Shown: positions 1-8,458, counted from the stretch's first letter. The stretch is 47,967 nt of DNA from CAYRLZ01 sp964425275 (GCA_964425275.1 CAYRLZ010000035.1:1-47967), one strand, 5' to 3'. Numbers and translations: made by a program. The notes: generated by a model from the letters alone, not told the origin.

Positions 1-1
1 G

Positions 2-301
2 TTAACTCCCCGGGAGGAGGTTTTTGCTAAGACCCATATAAGAGATAATCGCTTTTTTGCTTTTCCTCCTCTAATTCTGGATGATTTAGAGGTATTTAGC
101 GATGACCTTCTTTCTAGGTACAATGTCCCCGAACACCACAACTTTTTATCTTATCTCGGTAATCAAGTTTTCGGAACGGAACCGGTCTTTCAATTCTTGT
201 TTTTTCCCTTTATTCCAGGCCGAGACCCGAGAGAAATATCCGGTCACCCTTGTCGTATGCTCGCAGTTGCGCGAGGCGCAATAAGGACATTTCTCCCGTA
301 A
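2..301 (+). CDS. Possible 3' end of an unrecognised protein entering from the left edge
   Basis: A plus-strand frame is open from base 2 to a TAA at 299-301 (99 codons, no start in the window). The other two plus frames close within the first 30 bases. Its codon choice looks natural for this genome. Against it, the last 156 bp run antisense through the 3' end of nrdD, an unusually long convergent overlap, and I recognise no family. It could be the tail of a real gene truncated by the window or a chance open frame. Confidence 0.25.
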   Translation, partial: LTPREEVFAKTHIRDNRFFAFPPLILDDLEVFSDDLLSRYNVPEHHNFLSYLGNQVFGTEPVFQFLFFPFIPGRDPREISGHPCRMLAVARGAIRTFLP

Positions 302-2569
302 GCCGCGGGAGGTGCGAAAACAGCGATTACAGGTCGTAAACTCCGGTGAGAAGGCAATCTGGGCATTTCTGGTCTCTTCAAAAGTCTTCTTGACAAAATT
401 GGCGATTGACTCACAAGACGGTCTTGCCTCACCAAGCCAGATGTGGGTGAGAGCCCCGGCCTCAATCATATCATGAAACTTTCCTTCCCGATAGACCCGA
501 ACCAAGGGAGGGATCGGTGCGCTAATATTCAGATAAGTCGAGTTTGTATAATAGATACTCTCAGTCGCCAAATCACCCTTTATCACCAGAGAGCAAAAGC
601 GGGGAAATTCCTCCAGGTCAAGTTTTGCTAAACGGTAAGCAGTAGATTCAGCCGGTGTCTGCTCCAAGACAAATCGCATCCCATACTTCTCGGAGGCGAG
701 TTTTGCCTCTTTGTTTAAGAAGGAGATTACTTGCAAACCAAATCTAAATGCCTCCTCACTTTCGTGGAGTTCTTTTCCCAGATGATATTGGACCATCTCG
801 TTTAAGCCGAGCATCCCAATGAGATAAGTTGCCCGCCTCATCCGTAAATAAGCCTCACCATCCCTCTCCATGGTGAGAAGCGCTAATGGTCCTTCTTCTT
901 TTAAGGCGAGGAGTTTTTCAATGAAGGCCTTTTTGGCTAAATGGGCCTTTATCGCTAATTGAAAGAGGCGGGATAGGTTTGAGAATAACTTCTCGTCGGA
1001 ATGTTCGGCAAGATAGGCACAGCGGGGAAGATTGAGGGTTACATTTTGTAGGGCGCAGTAGCGCATCTTCCAGGGACGTTGGGCATCTCTTAAATCGCTC
1101 TTCTCCAACTTAAAGGAAAGCCGACAGCATTCGGAAATCTTGGCGGTATTCCCCCGGTCAAAGACAAAATAGGTGTTCCCCATAACCGAGGCAACTTCGG
1201 ATATATGGTGGAGAAATTTTTCACTTCCCTTTTCCGAGAAGAAATCATCAGTGATGTGAACGAGTGGCTTGGGGAAATAAAAAGGACGCCCGGTGCCATC
1301 GCCATCCTTATAGACATCAAAGATTGCCCAGACAAACCGCTTGGCTAGGTGCGAATAATCTTTATATTTTTTACCGGTATATTTACCACCCGGTCCGATT
1401 GCTGGTGTATTAGCCAGATGCTTAGGAACTTCCCAGTAGAGGTTTAAATCGGAGAAGATTGCCTGACCACCCCGGGCGACATTCTGCTGGGAATATTCAA
1501 AGACCAGCATCTGGGCCAACTGGTGGAGTTCCTTATCGGTCATGCCTACTAAAAATGGGGCGAAATAGAGGTTCACCGCATCCCAGCCAATCGCGCCGGC
1601 AAAATGCCCTTGTAAGGCACAGGAGAATTTTACCATATGGGCAAGAAGTGTCTCGGGGTGTTTGGCTGGTAAGGCGATTGATAAGGCACCAGGCAGGGAA
1701 AGACCAAATTTCTTAACATACTCGATTGACTGACCACTACAATAGGGGCGATTGATAAAGCCCAAATCATGAAGATGAATATCACCCCGGATATGGGCAA
1801 GAGCTACATCCCTGGGGAATACCTGTTCTAAGGCAAATTGTTTATTTATCGCCTCGGCTAATGTAAGGTTTATTGCCTCCGGGCTATGTGGTGTATTGGC
1901 ATTCTCATTATTCCGTTCGGTCATTATTCTCTCCACATCGTAAAGGGGAAGACCAAGTCGGGCGTGTTTGCGCCGAACATCCAGAAGTCCTCGTTCAATA
2001 AGCCGGGCATTTACCAATTCCCGAATGAGCGAAGTGGTTAAGGGCTTAACCGAGGCTAAGAGGATGGTATCTTCTACCTCCTGGGCAATCTTTCTGGCCA
2101 ACTCTTCACCCAACTCGGTCTCTCTCACCAGGGCGGCAACAATCTTCTCTTTATCCCAGGACTTTATCTCATCCTCTGAGGTCTGGACAAAGAGGGCCAC
2201 ATCGGTCGCCTCACGAGGTGTCGCCCGTTTCTGGCGGAGGATTTTCCGCTTTTCCCGATAGAGAATAAATGCCTTGGCGGTCTTGGCGTGCCCCTGCTCA
2301 ATTAAGACCTTTTCTACCGCATCCTGAATCTCTTCTACCTCCGGAATATGATAACCCTTCTCTTTATAAAGTAGTTCAACAACCTGAAGGGCGAGTCTCT
2401 CGGCTAATCTTTTATTTCTACCACCAACCGCGGCCGCGGCCTTGAAGATGGCATTGGTAATCTTTTCCAATTTGAATTCTTCTAATTTACCGTTTCGCTT
2501 CCGGACATATTTGAACCCGACCTCATTTTTAAGGTCTCGGTGAATTAGAAGGGAAGCGCTGCTTTCCAT
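146..2569 (-). CDS. nrdD: Anaerobic (class III) ribonucleoside-triphosphate reductase
   Basis: This is the oxygen-sensitive cytoplasmic enzyme that reduces ribonucleoside triphosphates to dNTPs with a glycyl radical. The 807-residue protein starts with an ATP-cone domain (about residues 15-110, VRKRNGKLEEF). The catalytic barrel contains GDIHLHDLGF and PYCSGQS. The C-terminus has a zinc site (CNRC then CPYC) followed by the glycyl-radical loop RVTGYFS, with the radical glycine at about residue 777. The start is the ATG at 2569, preceded by a strong GGAGGA Shine-Dalgarno. The radical-SAM activase NrdG, often adjacent, is not visible; only about 145 bp remain downstream in the window. Full length for the family, nothing broken. 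Confidence 0.97.
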   Translation of the reverse strand: MESSASLLIHRDLKNEVGFKYVRKRNGKLEEFKLEKITNAIFKAAAAVGGRNKRLAERLALQVVELLYKEKGYHIPEVEEIQDAVEKVLIEQGHAKTAKAFILYREKRKILRQKRATPREATDVALFVQTSEDEIKSWDKEKIVAALVRETELGEELARKIAQEVEDTILLASVKPLTTSLIRELVNARLIERGLLDVRRKHARLGLPLYDVERIMTERNNENANTPHSPEAINLTLAEAINKQFALEQVFPRDVALAHIRGDIHLHDLGFINRPYCSGQSIEYVKKFGLSLPGALSIALPAKHPETLLAHMVKFSCALQGHFAGAIGWDAVNLYFAPFLVGMTDKELHQLAQMLVFEYSQQNVARGGQAIFSDLNLYWEVPKHLANTPAIGPGGKYTGKKYKDYSHLAKRFVWAIFDVYKDGDGTGRPFYFPKPLVHITDDFFSEKGSEKFLHHISEVASVMGNTYFVFDRGNTAKISECCRLSFKLEKSDLRDAQRPWKMRYCALQNVTLNLPRCAYLAEHSDEKLFSNLSRLFQLAIKAHLAKKAFIEKLLALKEEGPLALLTMERDGEAYLRMRRATYLIGMLGLNEMVQYHLGKELHESEEAFRFGLQVISFLNKEAKLASEKYGMRFVLEQTPAESTAYRLAKLDLEEFPRFCSLVIKGDLATESIYYTNSTYLNISAPIPPLVRVYREGKFHDMIEAGALTHIWLGEARPSCESIANFVKKTFEETRNAQIAFSPEFTTCNRCFRTSRGLREKCPYCASRNCEHTTRVTGYFSRVSAWNKGKKQELKDRFRSENLITEIR

Positions 2570-2693
2570 TTTTCCTCCTTAATCGCATTAATTTTTACAT
2601 ATTATTTTATCTTTCACTTCAATTCTCCTCTTTTCTCTTTTATTTTTGCCGCTCTTCTTATCATATACCTCTTCCGCAATAAGGACATCTCAT

Positions 2694-2721
2694 ATCATAC
2701 TACAAAATCTTAGAAAGTCAA
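2694..2721 (-). promoter_or_regulatory. Predicted sigma70-type promoter of nrdD
   Basis: Read on the minus strand, TTGACT (2721-2716) and TATGAT (2699-2694) are 16 bp apart. Transcription would start near 2687, giving a leader of about 118 nt before the nrdD ATG, longer than most leaders here. I looked for an NrdR-box-like palindrome in the leader and did not see a convincing one. Confidence 0.6.
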
Positions 2722-2748
2722 CTAATTTCTTTATATTGCCCGGCTCTA

Positions 2749-3291
2749 AATATTTTCACTAAAAAACCGGATAAGACTAGACCCAGAAGAAAAGGTTAAG
2801 GGAATTAAAATTTAGAGAAACACTTTGATTTGATTTTTACTCTATATTTAGATATGAGAGAAAGGCTAATTTTATTAAGTGAAGTTAAATCAATAACTTA
2901 TATTTTTAGTAAATTATACCGGGGAGGGAAAAATGAGATAAGGGAATAACTAATTAAAAAGACCTAACCGCCTTTATTTTGACCACCTTAATTTGCACCG
3001 GAGGGGATTTTTCTTTTTTCAAGGGGGAGCGCTACAGGGGGTGCTATTGGGGATGGTATTAAAAGCCCTATTCTATGTTCTATTCTTGGTTCTAAACTCT
3101 CGCCTATTCGGTATTCTATTCTCTTACCTATTGGTAATCCTATTCTCTTTTCTATTGAGCGTTCTATTCTTTTTCCTATTGGGTGTTCTATTCTCTGTCC
3201 TATTCGGAGTGCTATTGGGAATGCTATTCCCTTTCCTATAAAGCGTCCTATTCGGAAATCTCTTATTGGTTCTATTTACAGGCATCGTGAA
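2749..3291 (+). repeat. Repeat element copy A: conserved 5' block plus 12-bp CTATT-N7 array
   Basis: This fills most of the gap between nrdD and the next gene. Bases 3032-3283 are 21 consecutive units of exactly 12 bp, each starting CTATT (occasionally CTAAA, CTACA, CTATA, CTCTT or GTATT) followed by seven variable bases, usually beginning C or G. The first three units (ctacagggggtg, ctattggggatg, gtattaaaagcc) are nearly identical in copies B (23708-23947) and C (47543-47782). Bases 2749-3031 align along their length with 23409-23707. Leucine CTA is fixed at all three codon positions, which argues for constraint on the nucleotides and not on a protein. Function unknown. Confidence 0.9.
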
Positions 3292-3372
3292 TACCTCAAG
3301 AAGAAATATCTATTGTCAACCGCGGGCGTTTTAGGTAGAATTTTGAACTTTGGGTCTTAAAAAATTGTAATC

Positions 3373-3400
3373 TTGACATTTGGCTTTTTATCAGTATAAT
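3373..3400 (+). promoter_or_regulatory. Predicted sigma70 promoter of the 3445 lipoprotein gene
   Basis: TTGACA at 3373-3378 and TATAAT at 3395-3400 are both perfect consensus hexamers with a 16-bp spacer. Transcription would start near 3407, about 38 nt before the ATG at 3445. The TTGACATTTGG start is shared with the promoter at 20156. Confidence 0.85.
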
Positions 3401-3444
3401 AAAATATATAATTATATTTTTTATTTCGTTTTATGGGAGGGATT

Positions 3445-4011
3445 ATGCGGATATTTTTGGCGCTATTTTTAGTTTCTGCCTTCTTTTTTATTGGCTGTAA
3501 GACGATTGGTGGACTGAGTGTTGTCTCAATAAATGACGATAAACCGCTTAAAGCCGATGTTGAAGACTGGTTCACAATCCCCAGTGAAGAGCCGGGGGAG
3601 CCACCAGAAGTAACATCGGAAATCCCTAACTATATCGTTTCCGTGGAATTTGTCTATACCTATGCCGGCTACGGATTGCCCACGGTTAATCCCTACACCG
3701 CCAAAATTACCGATTACGAGATAACCTATAAAGATGCTAAAGGCGCACGCTTTGGCACAATAATCAAAGGGAGTTGTAATGTGGAAGTGCCAGCGGATAT
3801 TGAAGGGAAGAAGACAAAGAAGGTGGAAATTACCATTGCCCCCAGTTTGTGGATTGAGCAGAATCCGGATTTATGGGATGGCATTGACTTAGTCGCTAAT
3901 GTTAAGTTCAAAGGAAAGGATATTACCTCCGGGAAGGATATTGAATGCGAAGGTAAACTCTTAGTCCATTTTAAGGATTACGAAGACGACCCAACAAAGA
4001 AAGGCGGGTAG
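3445..4011 (+). CDS. Lipoprotein of unknown function
   Basis: The 188-residue product begins with a short charged N-terminus, a hydrophobic segment and a lipobox ending FIGC (Cys18), so it is probably anchored to an envelope membrane by a lipidated cysteine. I chose the ATG at 3445 over the in-frame ATG at 3433 because GGGAGG at 3435-3440 lies just upstream and would be inside the longer form. The mature part is rich in beta-strand-like segments (YIVSVEFVYTYAGYG, KVEITIAPSLW), suggesting an Ig-like or sandwich fold. I recognise no family. It has its own consensus promoter; the OmpA-family gene follows after 127 bp. Confidence 0.8.
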   Translation: MRIFLALFLVSAFFFIGCKTIGGLSVVSINDDKPLKADVEDWFTIPSEEPGEPPEVTSEIPNYIVSVEFVYTYAGYGLPTVNPYTAKITDYEITYKDAKGARFGTIIKGSCNVEVPADIEGKKTKKVEITIAPSLWIEQNPDLWDGIDLVANVKFKGKDITSGKDIECEGKLLVHFKDYEDDPTKKGG

Positions 4012-4138
4012 GGAATTGCCGCCCGTTTCCGGCTCCTCTGAGTTAGGATTGATGCCTAGGTTAAAAATTTTGAACTTACTGAGGTTTCTAGCCGAGTGAG
4101 CCCTAAATTTTTAGATAATTAAAATAAAGGAGGAAAAG

Positions 4139-6043
4139 GTGAAAAAGGTAGTATTTATTGTTTTTTTGCCAGTATTTATTTTGAGTTATACCGGACTCGG
4201 TGGTGGCCGGGGACATCTTTTTGTTCAGGATGCCTTAACCCAGGGACCGGGTTATCTAACTCTATCCTTCCATAACATCTACCGAAACGAAAAGAAGATG
4301 CCCGGAGATTCGCTATTTCATTTCTCAGATTTACTTCTGGAACTGACCTATTCACCTATTGACTATCTGGAAATATCCGGATATGGTGGAGGTATCTTTA
4401 AGGACTATTTTTATGCAAAAGGGGTTTCGCCTCAAATTCGCCACTTGAGTACCCGAAACGATTGGCAAGTGAAGGGCAAGATAAGTATCCCTAAAATATT
4501 GGTCTTTAAGCCAGCATTTATCGTTTCCTATAACTGGCCGCGTGATACAATTTATGAGGAGAACGGATGCTTAAAGAGAAAGGGGATGGAATGGATCGGA
4601 GCGGTAAATCTAAAATTCTCTGACCTCTTTGCCCCTTTGCCTAATATTCTTTTTAACTACGGTAAATATAAAGATATAATTGCGGGTCGTGATACTTCTC
4701 ATACCTTCTTTGGGAGTGGTTTTGAGTTATCTTCCCGGAGGCTCTTATTCTTTGTGGAATATTATTATACCGCGGGACGAAAAACTCTCACCCCGGGTCT
4801 AAAATTTATCTCCTCTTTTCTTACCCTTGATTTAGGTTTAAGTTTCCGATTTATCAACACTACCACAAAGAATCAGTTCCATTTTGGTCTAACCTATCTC
4901 ACACCCTTCTTCCGTCCCCTGCCGATCCCGGTGGGAAAGATAATTGGAAAGGTTTATGATGCAAAAACCCAACAACCGATTCCGGCACAAATCAGTTTTC
5001 CGGAGAATCCGAAATTAAAACCCCTCACTAATGATCCGACAACCGGCATTTTTTCCGCAGAAAAGATACCAGAGGGAACAGTCTTAGTAGAGGTCAAAAG
5101 CGAGGGGTATTATACAGATTATGTCCCGGTAATAGTAAAAAGAGACCAGGTGATCAATCAGGACTTCCCCCTTAAGCCATTAAAGGTAACGGGCGTTTTA
5201 GCCGGAAGAATCTATGAGGCGAATACCGGAAAACCTCTATCGGCAAAGATCTCCTTCCCAAATACCAACTTCGCGCCCGTTTTTTCGGATTCTTTGACCG
5301 GCTCCTTCCGAATCGATGATGTGCCGGTTGGTGTCGTTTCTCTGGAAGTAGAAAGGGAGGGCTATTTTAAGAACGCTACGACCGTTATGGTGAAGGAGAG
5401 AGAGGTCACCAATATTGAGATGCCGCTTAATCCATCAACTTTCTTGTCAATCGTTACAGGAAAGGTCTCGGACCGTAAGACTGGCGAGGGCCTGCGGGCG
5501 GAGATTACCTTTGAAGGGGCCAACATCCCTCCACTCAGAACCGACTCCCTTACCGGTATCTATCGGGCCGAATTACCGGTTGGCAGTTATACAGCAATTG
5601 TGAAAGCGGAAGGCTACATAACCCAAAGTTCTCCGTTGGTTGTTGAGAAGGATAAGATAACCGAAAAGAATTTCTCTCTGGTGAGCGTCGGAATGACAAT
5701 CACCCTGCGCGGGGTTTATTTTGAGTTTAATAAGGCAACAATCAAACCTGAGTCCTATCGGGTTCTTGATGAAGCGGCGAGTATATTGAAAGAAAATTCT
5801 AAGATCCTTGTGGAGATACAAGGTCATACCGATAATATTGGCGCCGATGCCTATAATCAAAAACTATCCGAACGGCGCGCCTATGCGGTGGTGAATTACT
5901 TTGTAACCCAACACGGAATTGACCCCCGGAGATTGAAGGCGAAGGGCTTTGGTGAAACAAAACCAATTGCCCCCAATACCACTGAGGAAGGAAGGGCTCT
6001 TAATCGTCGGGTAGAATTCGTTGTCCTCGGCGAAGAGAAGTAA
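4139..6043 (+). CDS. OmpA-family outer-membrane protein with three carboxypeptidase-regulatory-like repeats
   Basis: This probably links the outer membrane to peptidoglycan. The 634-residue product has a signal peptide (about residues 1-18), a region to about 265 rich in alternating aromatic strands that could form a barrel, then three beta-sandwich repeats starting near residues 269, 354 and 439 (IGKVYDAKTQQP, AGRIYEANTGKP, TGKVSDRKTGEG). A C-terminal OmpA peptidoglycan-binding domain runs from about 522 to the end, with the signatures GHTDNIGADAYNQKLSERRA and NRRVEFVV. The start is GTG at 4139 behind AAAGGAGG at 4127-4134. The repeats resemble CarboxypepD_reg/PEGA folds; their ligand cannot be told from sequence. 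Confidence 0.92.
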   Translation: MKKVVFIVFLPVFILSYTGLGGGRGHLFVQDALTQGPGYLTLSFHNIYRNEKKMPGDSLFHFSDLLLELTYSPIDYLEISGYGGGIFKDYFYAKGVSPQIRHLSTRNDWQVKGKISIPKILVFKPAFIVSYNWPRDTIYEENGCLKRKGMEWIGAVNLKFSDLFAPLPNILFNYGKYKDIIAGRDTSHTFFGSGFELSSRRLLFFVEYYYTAGRKTLTPGLKFISSFLTLDLGLSFRFINTTTKNQFHFGLTYLTPFFRPLPIPVGKIIGKVYDAKTQQPIPAQISFPENPKLKPLTNDPTTGIFSAEKIPEGTVLVEVKSEGYYTDYVPVIVKRDQVINQDFPLKPLKVTGVLAGRIYEANTGKPLSAKISFPNTNFAPVFSDSLTGSFRIDDVPVGVVSLEVEREGYFKNATTVMVKEREVTNIEMPLNPSTFLSIVTGKVSDRKTGEGLRAEITFEGANIPPLRTDSLTGIYRAELPVGSYTAIVKAEGYITQSSPLVVEKDKITEKNFSLVSVGMTITLRGVYFEFNKATIKPESYRVLDEAASILKENSKILVEIQGHTDNIGADAYNQKLSERRAYAVVNYFVTQHGIDPRRLKAKGFGETKPIAPNTTEEGRALNRRVEFVVLGEEK

Positions 6044-6124
6044 AAAGATGATTACGACGATAATGAAAAAGAGATTACAATGGAACCACCGATAAACCGA
6101 GATGTTCTGCGAATCAGTGCCGAA

Positions 6125-6183
6125 GGCAAACACGGAAGAAAAGAAAAAGAAGTATTTATATACAGTGTTTATCCGTGTTTGCC
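6125..6183. repeat. Intergenic inverted repeat with 11-bp perfect arms
   Basis: GGCAAACACGG at 6125-6135 is the exact reverse complement of CCGTGTTTGCC at 6173-6183, with a 37-bp loop. Weaker similarity extends outward (aaccaccgataaacc on the left against the complement of gcccgtggtt on the right). The wording resembles the ACCACGGATGAACACGGAT type of interspersed palindrome known from many bacterial genomes. There is no T-run after it, so it is not a typical intrinsic terminator. It fills the 166-bp gap before the M15 peptidase gene. Confidence 0.75.
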
Positions 6184-6209
6184 CGTGGTTAAAAGAATAA
6201 GGAGAAAAG

Positions 6210-7088
6210 ATGCCTTTTTATGTTGTGCTATTTCTCTTCTCCACTTTTAAGTTAGTCATTGGTGGATTAGAATACGACTGGGATGTAATTGGTCGTTTTC
6301 TTTTGCCCGAAGAGCAGATGCCGATAAAAATTATAGCGGACGACGATTGCCATTTTGGTTGGATAGTCTCTGACGGTGAACTTGTGGCGAGTTCTCCTAC
6401 CGAGAGGATATATATCGCCCCTTCTCTTCCCGGACTTTATACGATGATGATTAGTGACGGGCGAACAAAAAAGCGGATTAATCTATTCGTGATGCATCCC
6501 TTCTCCTCCTTAAAAAATCGGAGGATACAGGGTTATCTGATTGGCCGCTACCCAAAATCTTCACCCCATCCCAATTTACAAGCGGTGAAGGGGTTTATTG
6601 AAGTGAAAAGAGAATGGGAAGAAACTCCGGTTTCACCTAATTATAAGATAAAGGAATTCCTCGGTCGGACCGAGGGAGACATCGGTCCTAAATACTTAGC
6701 CCTGCGGGAAGAACTGGTCTATAAATTAGAACTCTTAAATGAGAAAATCCAAAAAAAGGGCTACCGATGCTCTAAATTGAAAATTGTCTCCGGTTTCCGA
6801 ACACCGGCCCGAAATTATAATGCCGGTGGCGGAAGAAATAGCGCCCACATCTACGGCGGGGCGGCCGATTGTCTCATTGATGAAGACGGCGATAAAAATA
6901 TTGATGACCTGAATCGTGACGGGCGGAGAAATAGCCAGGATTCTAAGATATTGATGGCTATCGCTGATGAATTAGATAAGGAACTGGAAGTTTCCTATCC
7001 GCAATTAGTCGGTGGCCTGGGGTGGTATCGGAGAAGAGATTTTATCCATATTGATGTGAGAGGCGAGAAGGCCCGCTGGCGAAGATAA
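6210..7088 (+). CDS. Secreted peptidase M15-like D,D-carboxypeptidase
   Basis: Likely an envelope zinc peptidase that trims D-Ala-D-Ala or peptide crossbridges. Of 292 residues, the first ~19 form a signal peptide. About residues 20-95 look like a small beta domain. The catalytic domain carries SGFRTPARN, then SAHIYGGAAD with zinc ligands His213 and Asp220, and FIHIDVRG with the third ligand His270. A loop at about 224-244 (DEDGDKNIDDLNRDGRRN) is an Asp/Asn-rich calcium-loop-like insertion between the ligand motifs. The start ATG follows AAGGAG. An L,D-transpeptidase pair lies immediately downstream, so this is a small peptidoglycan-remodelling cluster. Confidence 0.85.
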   Translation: MPFYVVLFLFSTFKLVIGGLEYDWDVIGRFLLPEEQMPIKIIADDDCHFGWIVSDGELVASSPTERIYIAPSLPGLYTMMISDGRTKKRINLFVMHPFSSLKNRRIQGYLIGRYPKSSPHPNLQAVKGFIEVKREWEETPVSPNYKIKEFLGRTEGDIGPKYLALREELVYKLELLNEKIQKKGYRCSKLKIVSGFRTPARNYNAGGGRNSAHIYGGAADCLIDEDGDKNIDDLNRDGRRNSQDSKILMAIADELDKELEVSYPQLVGGLGWYRRRDFIHIDVRGEKARWRR

Positions 7089-7093
7089 GTCTT

Positions 7094-7774
7094 TTGACCG
7101 CCACAAAAATAATCACCTCCATAATATTAATCTTCAGCTCTTTTCTCTTTCTTTCCCTCTCGGAACTCGTCTTCCCCTTTTCCCAAAGTATCTCTTTTAA
7201 TATAATAACTACCAGCAGAGAAATCCTTTTTTACCGAAAAAGGATTAAAGAACTAAAAGGGGAGGTTTATAAAAAGAAGAAGCTCCTCCGAGACTTAGAG
7301 CGGGAGATTAAAGGATTAGGGATTATCCCCAAGGAAAGATATTTAGTCGTTGACCTCTTGCGGAATCGCCTCTTTTTTAAGATGGGTGAGAATGTCCTAC
7401 GAGAAATCGCCATCTCTACGGGGAGTGGTAATATCTTAATTTATGGCAAAAAGAGATGGCGATTTGAGACGCCCACTGGTGTTTTAAGAATCCTCCGGAA
7501 GATAAAAAATCCAATCTGGTATAAGCCGGATTGGGCATTCATTGAAGAGAAGAAACCAATTCCGCCCCTTAACTCTAAGGAGAGGCTGGTGCGGGGGGTG
7601 TTAGGTGACTATGCCCTGGACTTAGGAGGTGGTATCTTAATTCATGGCACCCCCGATGAGCATCTCATCGGCCGAAGCGTTACCCATGGCTGTATTAGAG
7701 TGAAGAAAGAAGATATAAAATTCCTCTACGAAAACACTTCCCTTGGGATGAAGGTTTATCTCTATGGAAAGTAA
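7094..7774 (+). CDS. Membrane-anchored L,D-transpeptidase (YkuD domain)
   Basis: A periplasmic enzyme that crosslinks peptidoglycan, or attaches proteins to it, through an active-site cysteine. An N-terminal membrane segment (about residues 5-25) is followed by a coiled coil (about 40-75, RKRIKELKGEVYKKK) and the YkuD domain. The catalytic signature is complete: ILIHGTPDEHLIG (His174) and SVTHGCIRV (His188, Cys190). The predicted start is a TTG only 5 nt after the M15 stop with no clear Shine-Dalgarno, so the exact N-terminus is uncertain. The next gene overlaps its 3' end by 11 bp and is a diverged copy lacking the catalytic motif. Confidence 0.88.
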   Translation: MTATKIITSIILIFSSFLFLSLSELVFPFSQSISFNIITTSREILFYRKRIKELKGEVYKKKKLLRDLEREIKGLGIIPKERYLVVDLLRNRLFFKMGENVLREIAISTGSGNILIYGKKRWRFETPTGVLRILRKIKNPIWYKPDWAFIEEKKPIPPLNSKERLVRGVLGDYALDLGGGILIHGTPDEHLIGRSVTHGCIRVKKEDIKFLYENTSLGMKVYLYGK

Positions 7775-8429
7775 GCGGGATATAAATTTACGGAAAAATC
7801 TCTTTCTTCTGGTTTGCTGGATAATTTTCACCCTCACCGCCGTCCGCCTCTTTGATAGTATTATCAAGCGCGAGTTAAAGAGTGCATTGATAGATTTGAC
7901 CGAAGAATATCAAGACCTGGCGGCCGGGGGAGAGGAGATAGATGCCCGGATAAGAGAGAAGGAAGGAGAAAAGACACTTCTCTCTTTACAAAGAGAACTC
8001 GCTTTTAAGAAAGAGTTTTATCTTTCGCTTCACCGTCGGACAAAAACTGCCCAATTAAGGTTAGAAGATAAAAGCCTCCGGGAGATGCGATTCTCCGTAA
8101 AAGGTCGCAAGGCGATTGAAGGCGAAGCCATCCTCCCCAACGGCATATTGAAGGTGAGAGAAAAGATAAAAGGAGGTGCTTTTTATATCCCGGATGAGAT
8201 GTATGAACTATGGGGCAAAGAAGTGCCCAGGGATACATTAGAACGGAAGATTATTGATGCCTTTGGGGAATACTCCATTTCCTTAGGAGCCGATATCGTC
8301 CTTTCGGGGAAGGTGAAAGAGGAAGTGCCCGGAGATCTCCTGGATTTAATTTACATAGAATTTGAAAAAGAGGCAATGGAGGCAATTTATAATACCCTAA
8401 AAGAAGGCGCCTTGGTTTTCTTCTTTTAA
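7764..8429 (+). CDS. Catalytically dead L,D-transpeptidase paralogue
   Basis: The 221-residue product has the same plan as the preceding gene: one N-terminal membrane segment (about 12-32), a coiled coil (about 40-90) and a C-terminal domain. That domain aligns with the neighbouring YkuD domain: LPNGILKVREKIKGGAFYIP matches TPTGVLRILRKIKNPIWYKP, and FGEYSISLGADIVLSG matches LGDYALDLGGGILIHG. Where the neighbour has SVTHGCIRV this protein has DLLDLIYIEF, so both histidines and the cysteine are gone. It is a full-length, intact frame, translationally overlapped with the active enzyme. I infer a regulatory or scaffolding pseudoenzyme, perhaps a partner subunit. Confidence 0.75.
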   Translation: MESKRDINLRKNLFLLVCWIIFTLTAVRLFDSIIKRELKSALIDLTEEYQDLAAGGEEIDARIREKEGEKTLLSLQRELAFKKEFYLSLHRRTKTAQLRLEDKSLREMRFSVKGRKAIEGEAILPNGILKVREKIKGGAFYIPDEMYELWGKEVPRDTLERKIIDAFGEYSISLGADIVLSGKVKEEVPGDLLDLIYIEFEKEAMEAIYNTLKEGALVFFF

Positions 8430-8458
8430 GAATATTTACTACCCAATAACTCGTGCTA

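Noticed and set aside
2993..3241. Hydrophobic ORF across array A (and its counterparts ending at 23905 and 47573) as a membrane protein of LF-x-x repeats
   Set aside because: Leucine is always CTA and the five-base core is fixed at third positions, and the repeat continues past the stop for three or more units, so nucleotide-level constraint explains it better. A translated peptide is not fully excluded because the TAA is shared by all three.
3032..3283. CRISPR array
   Set aside because: The conserved part is 5 bp and the variable part 7 bp, far below CRISPR repeat and spacer sizes, and no cas gene is present in the window.
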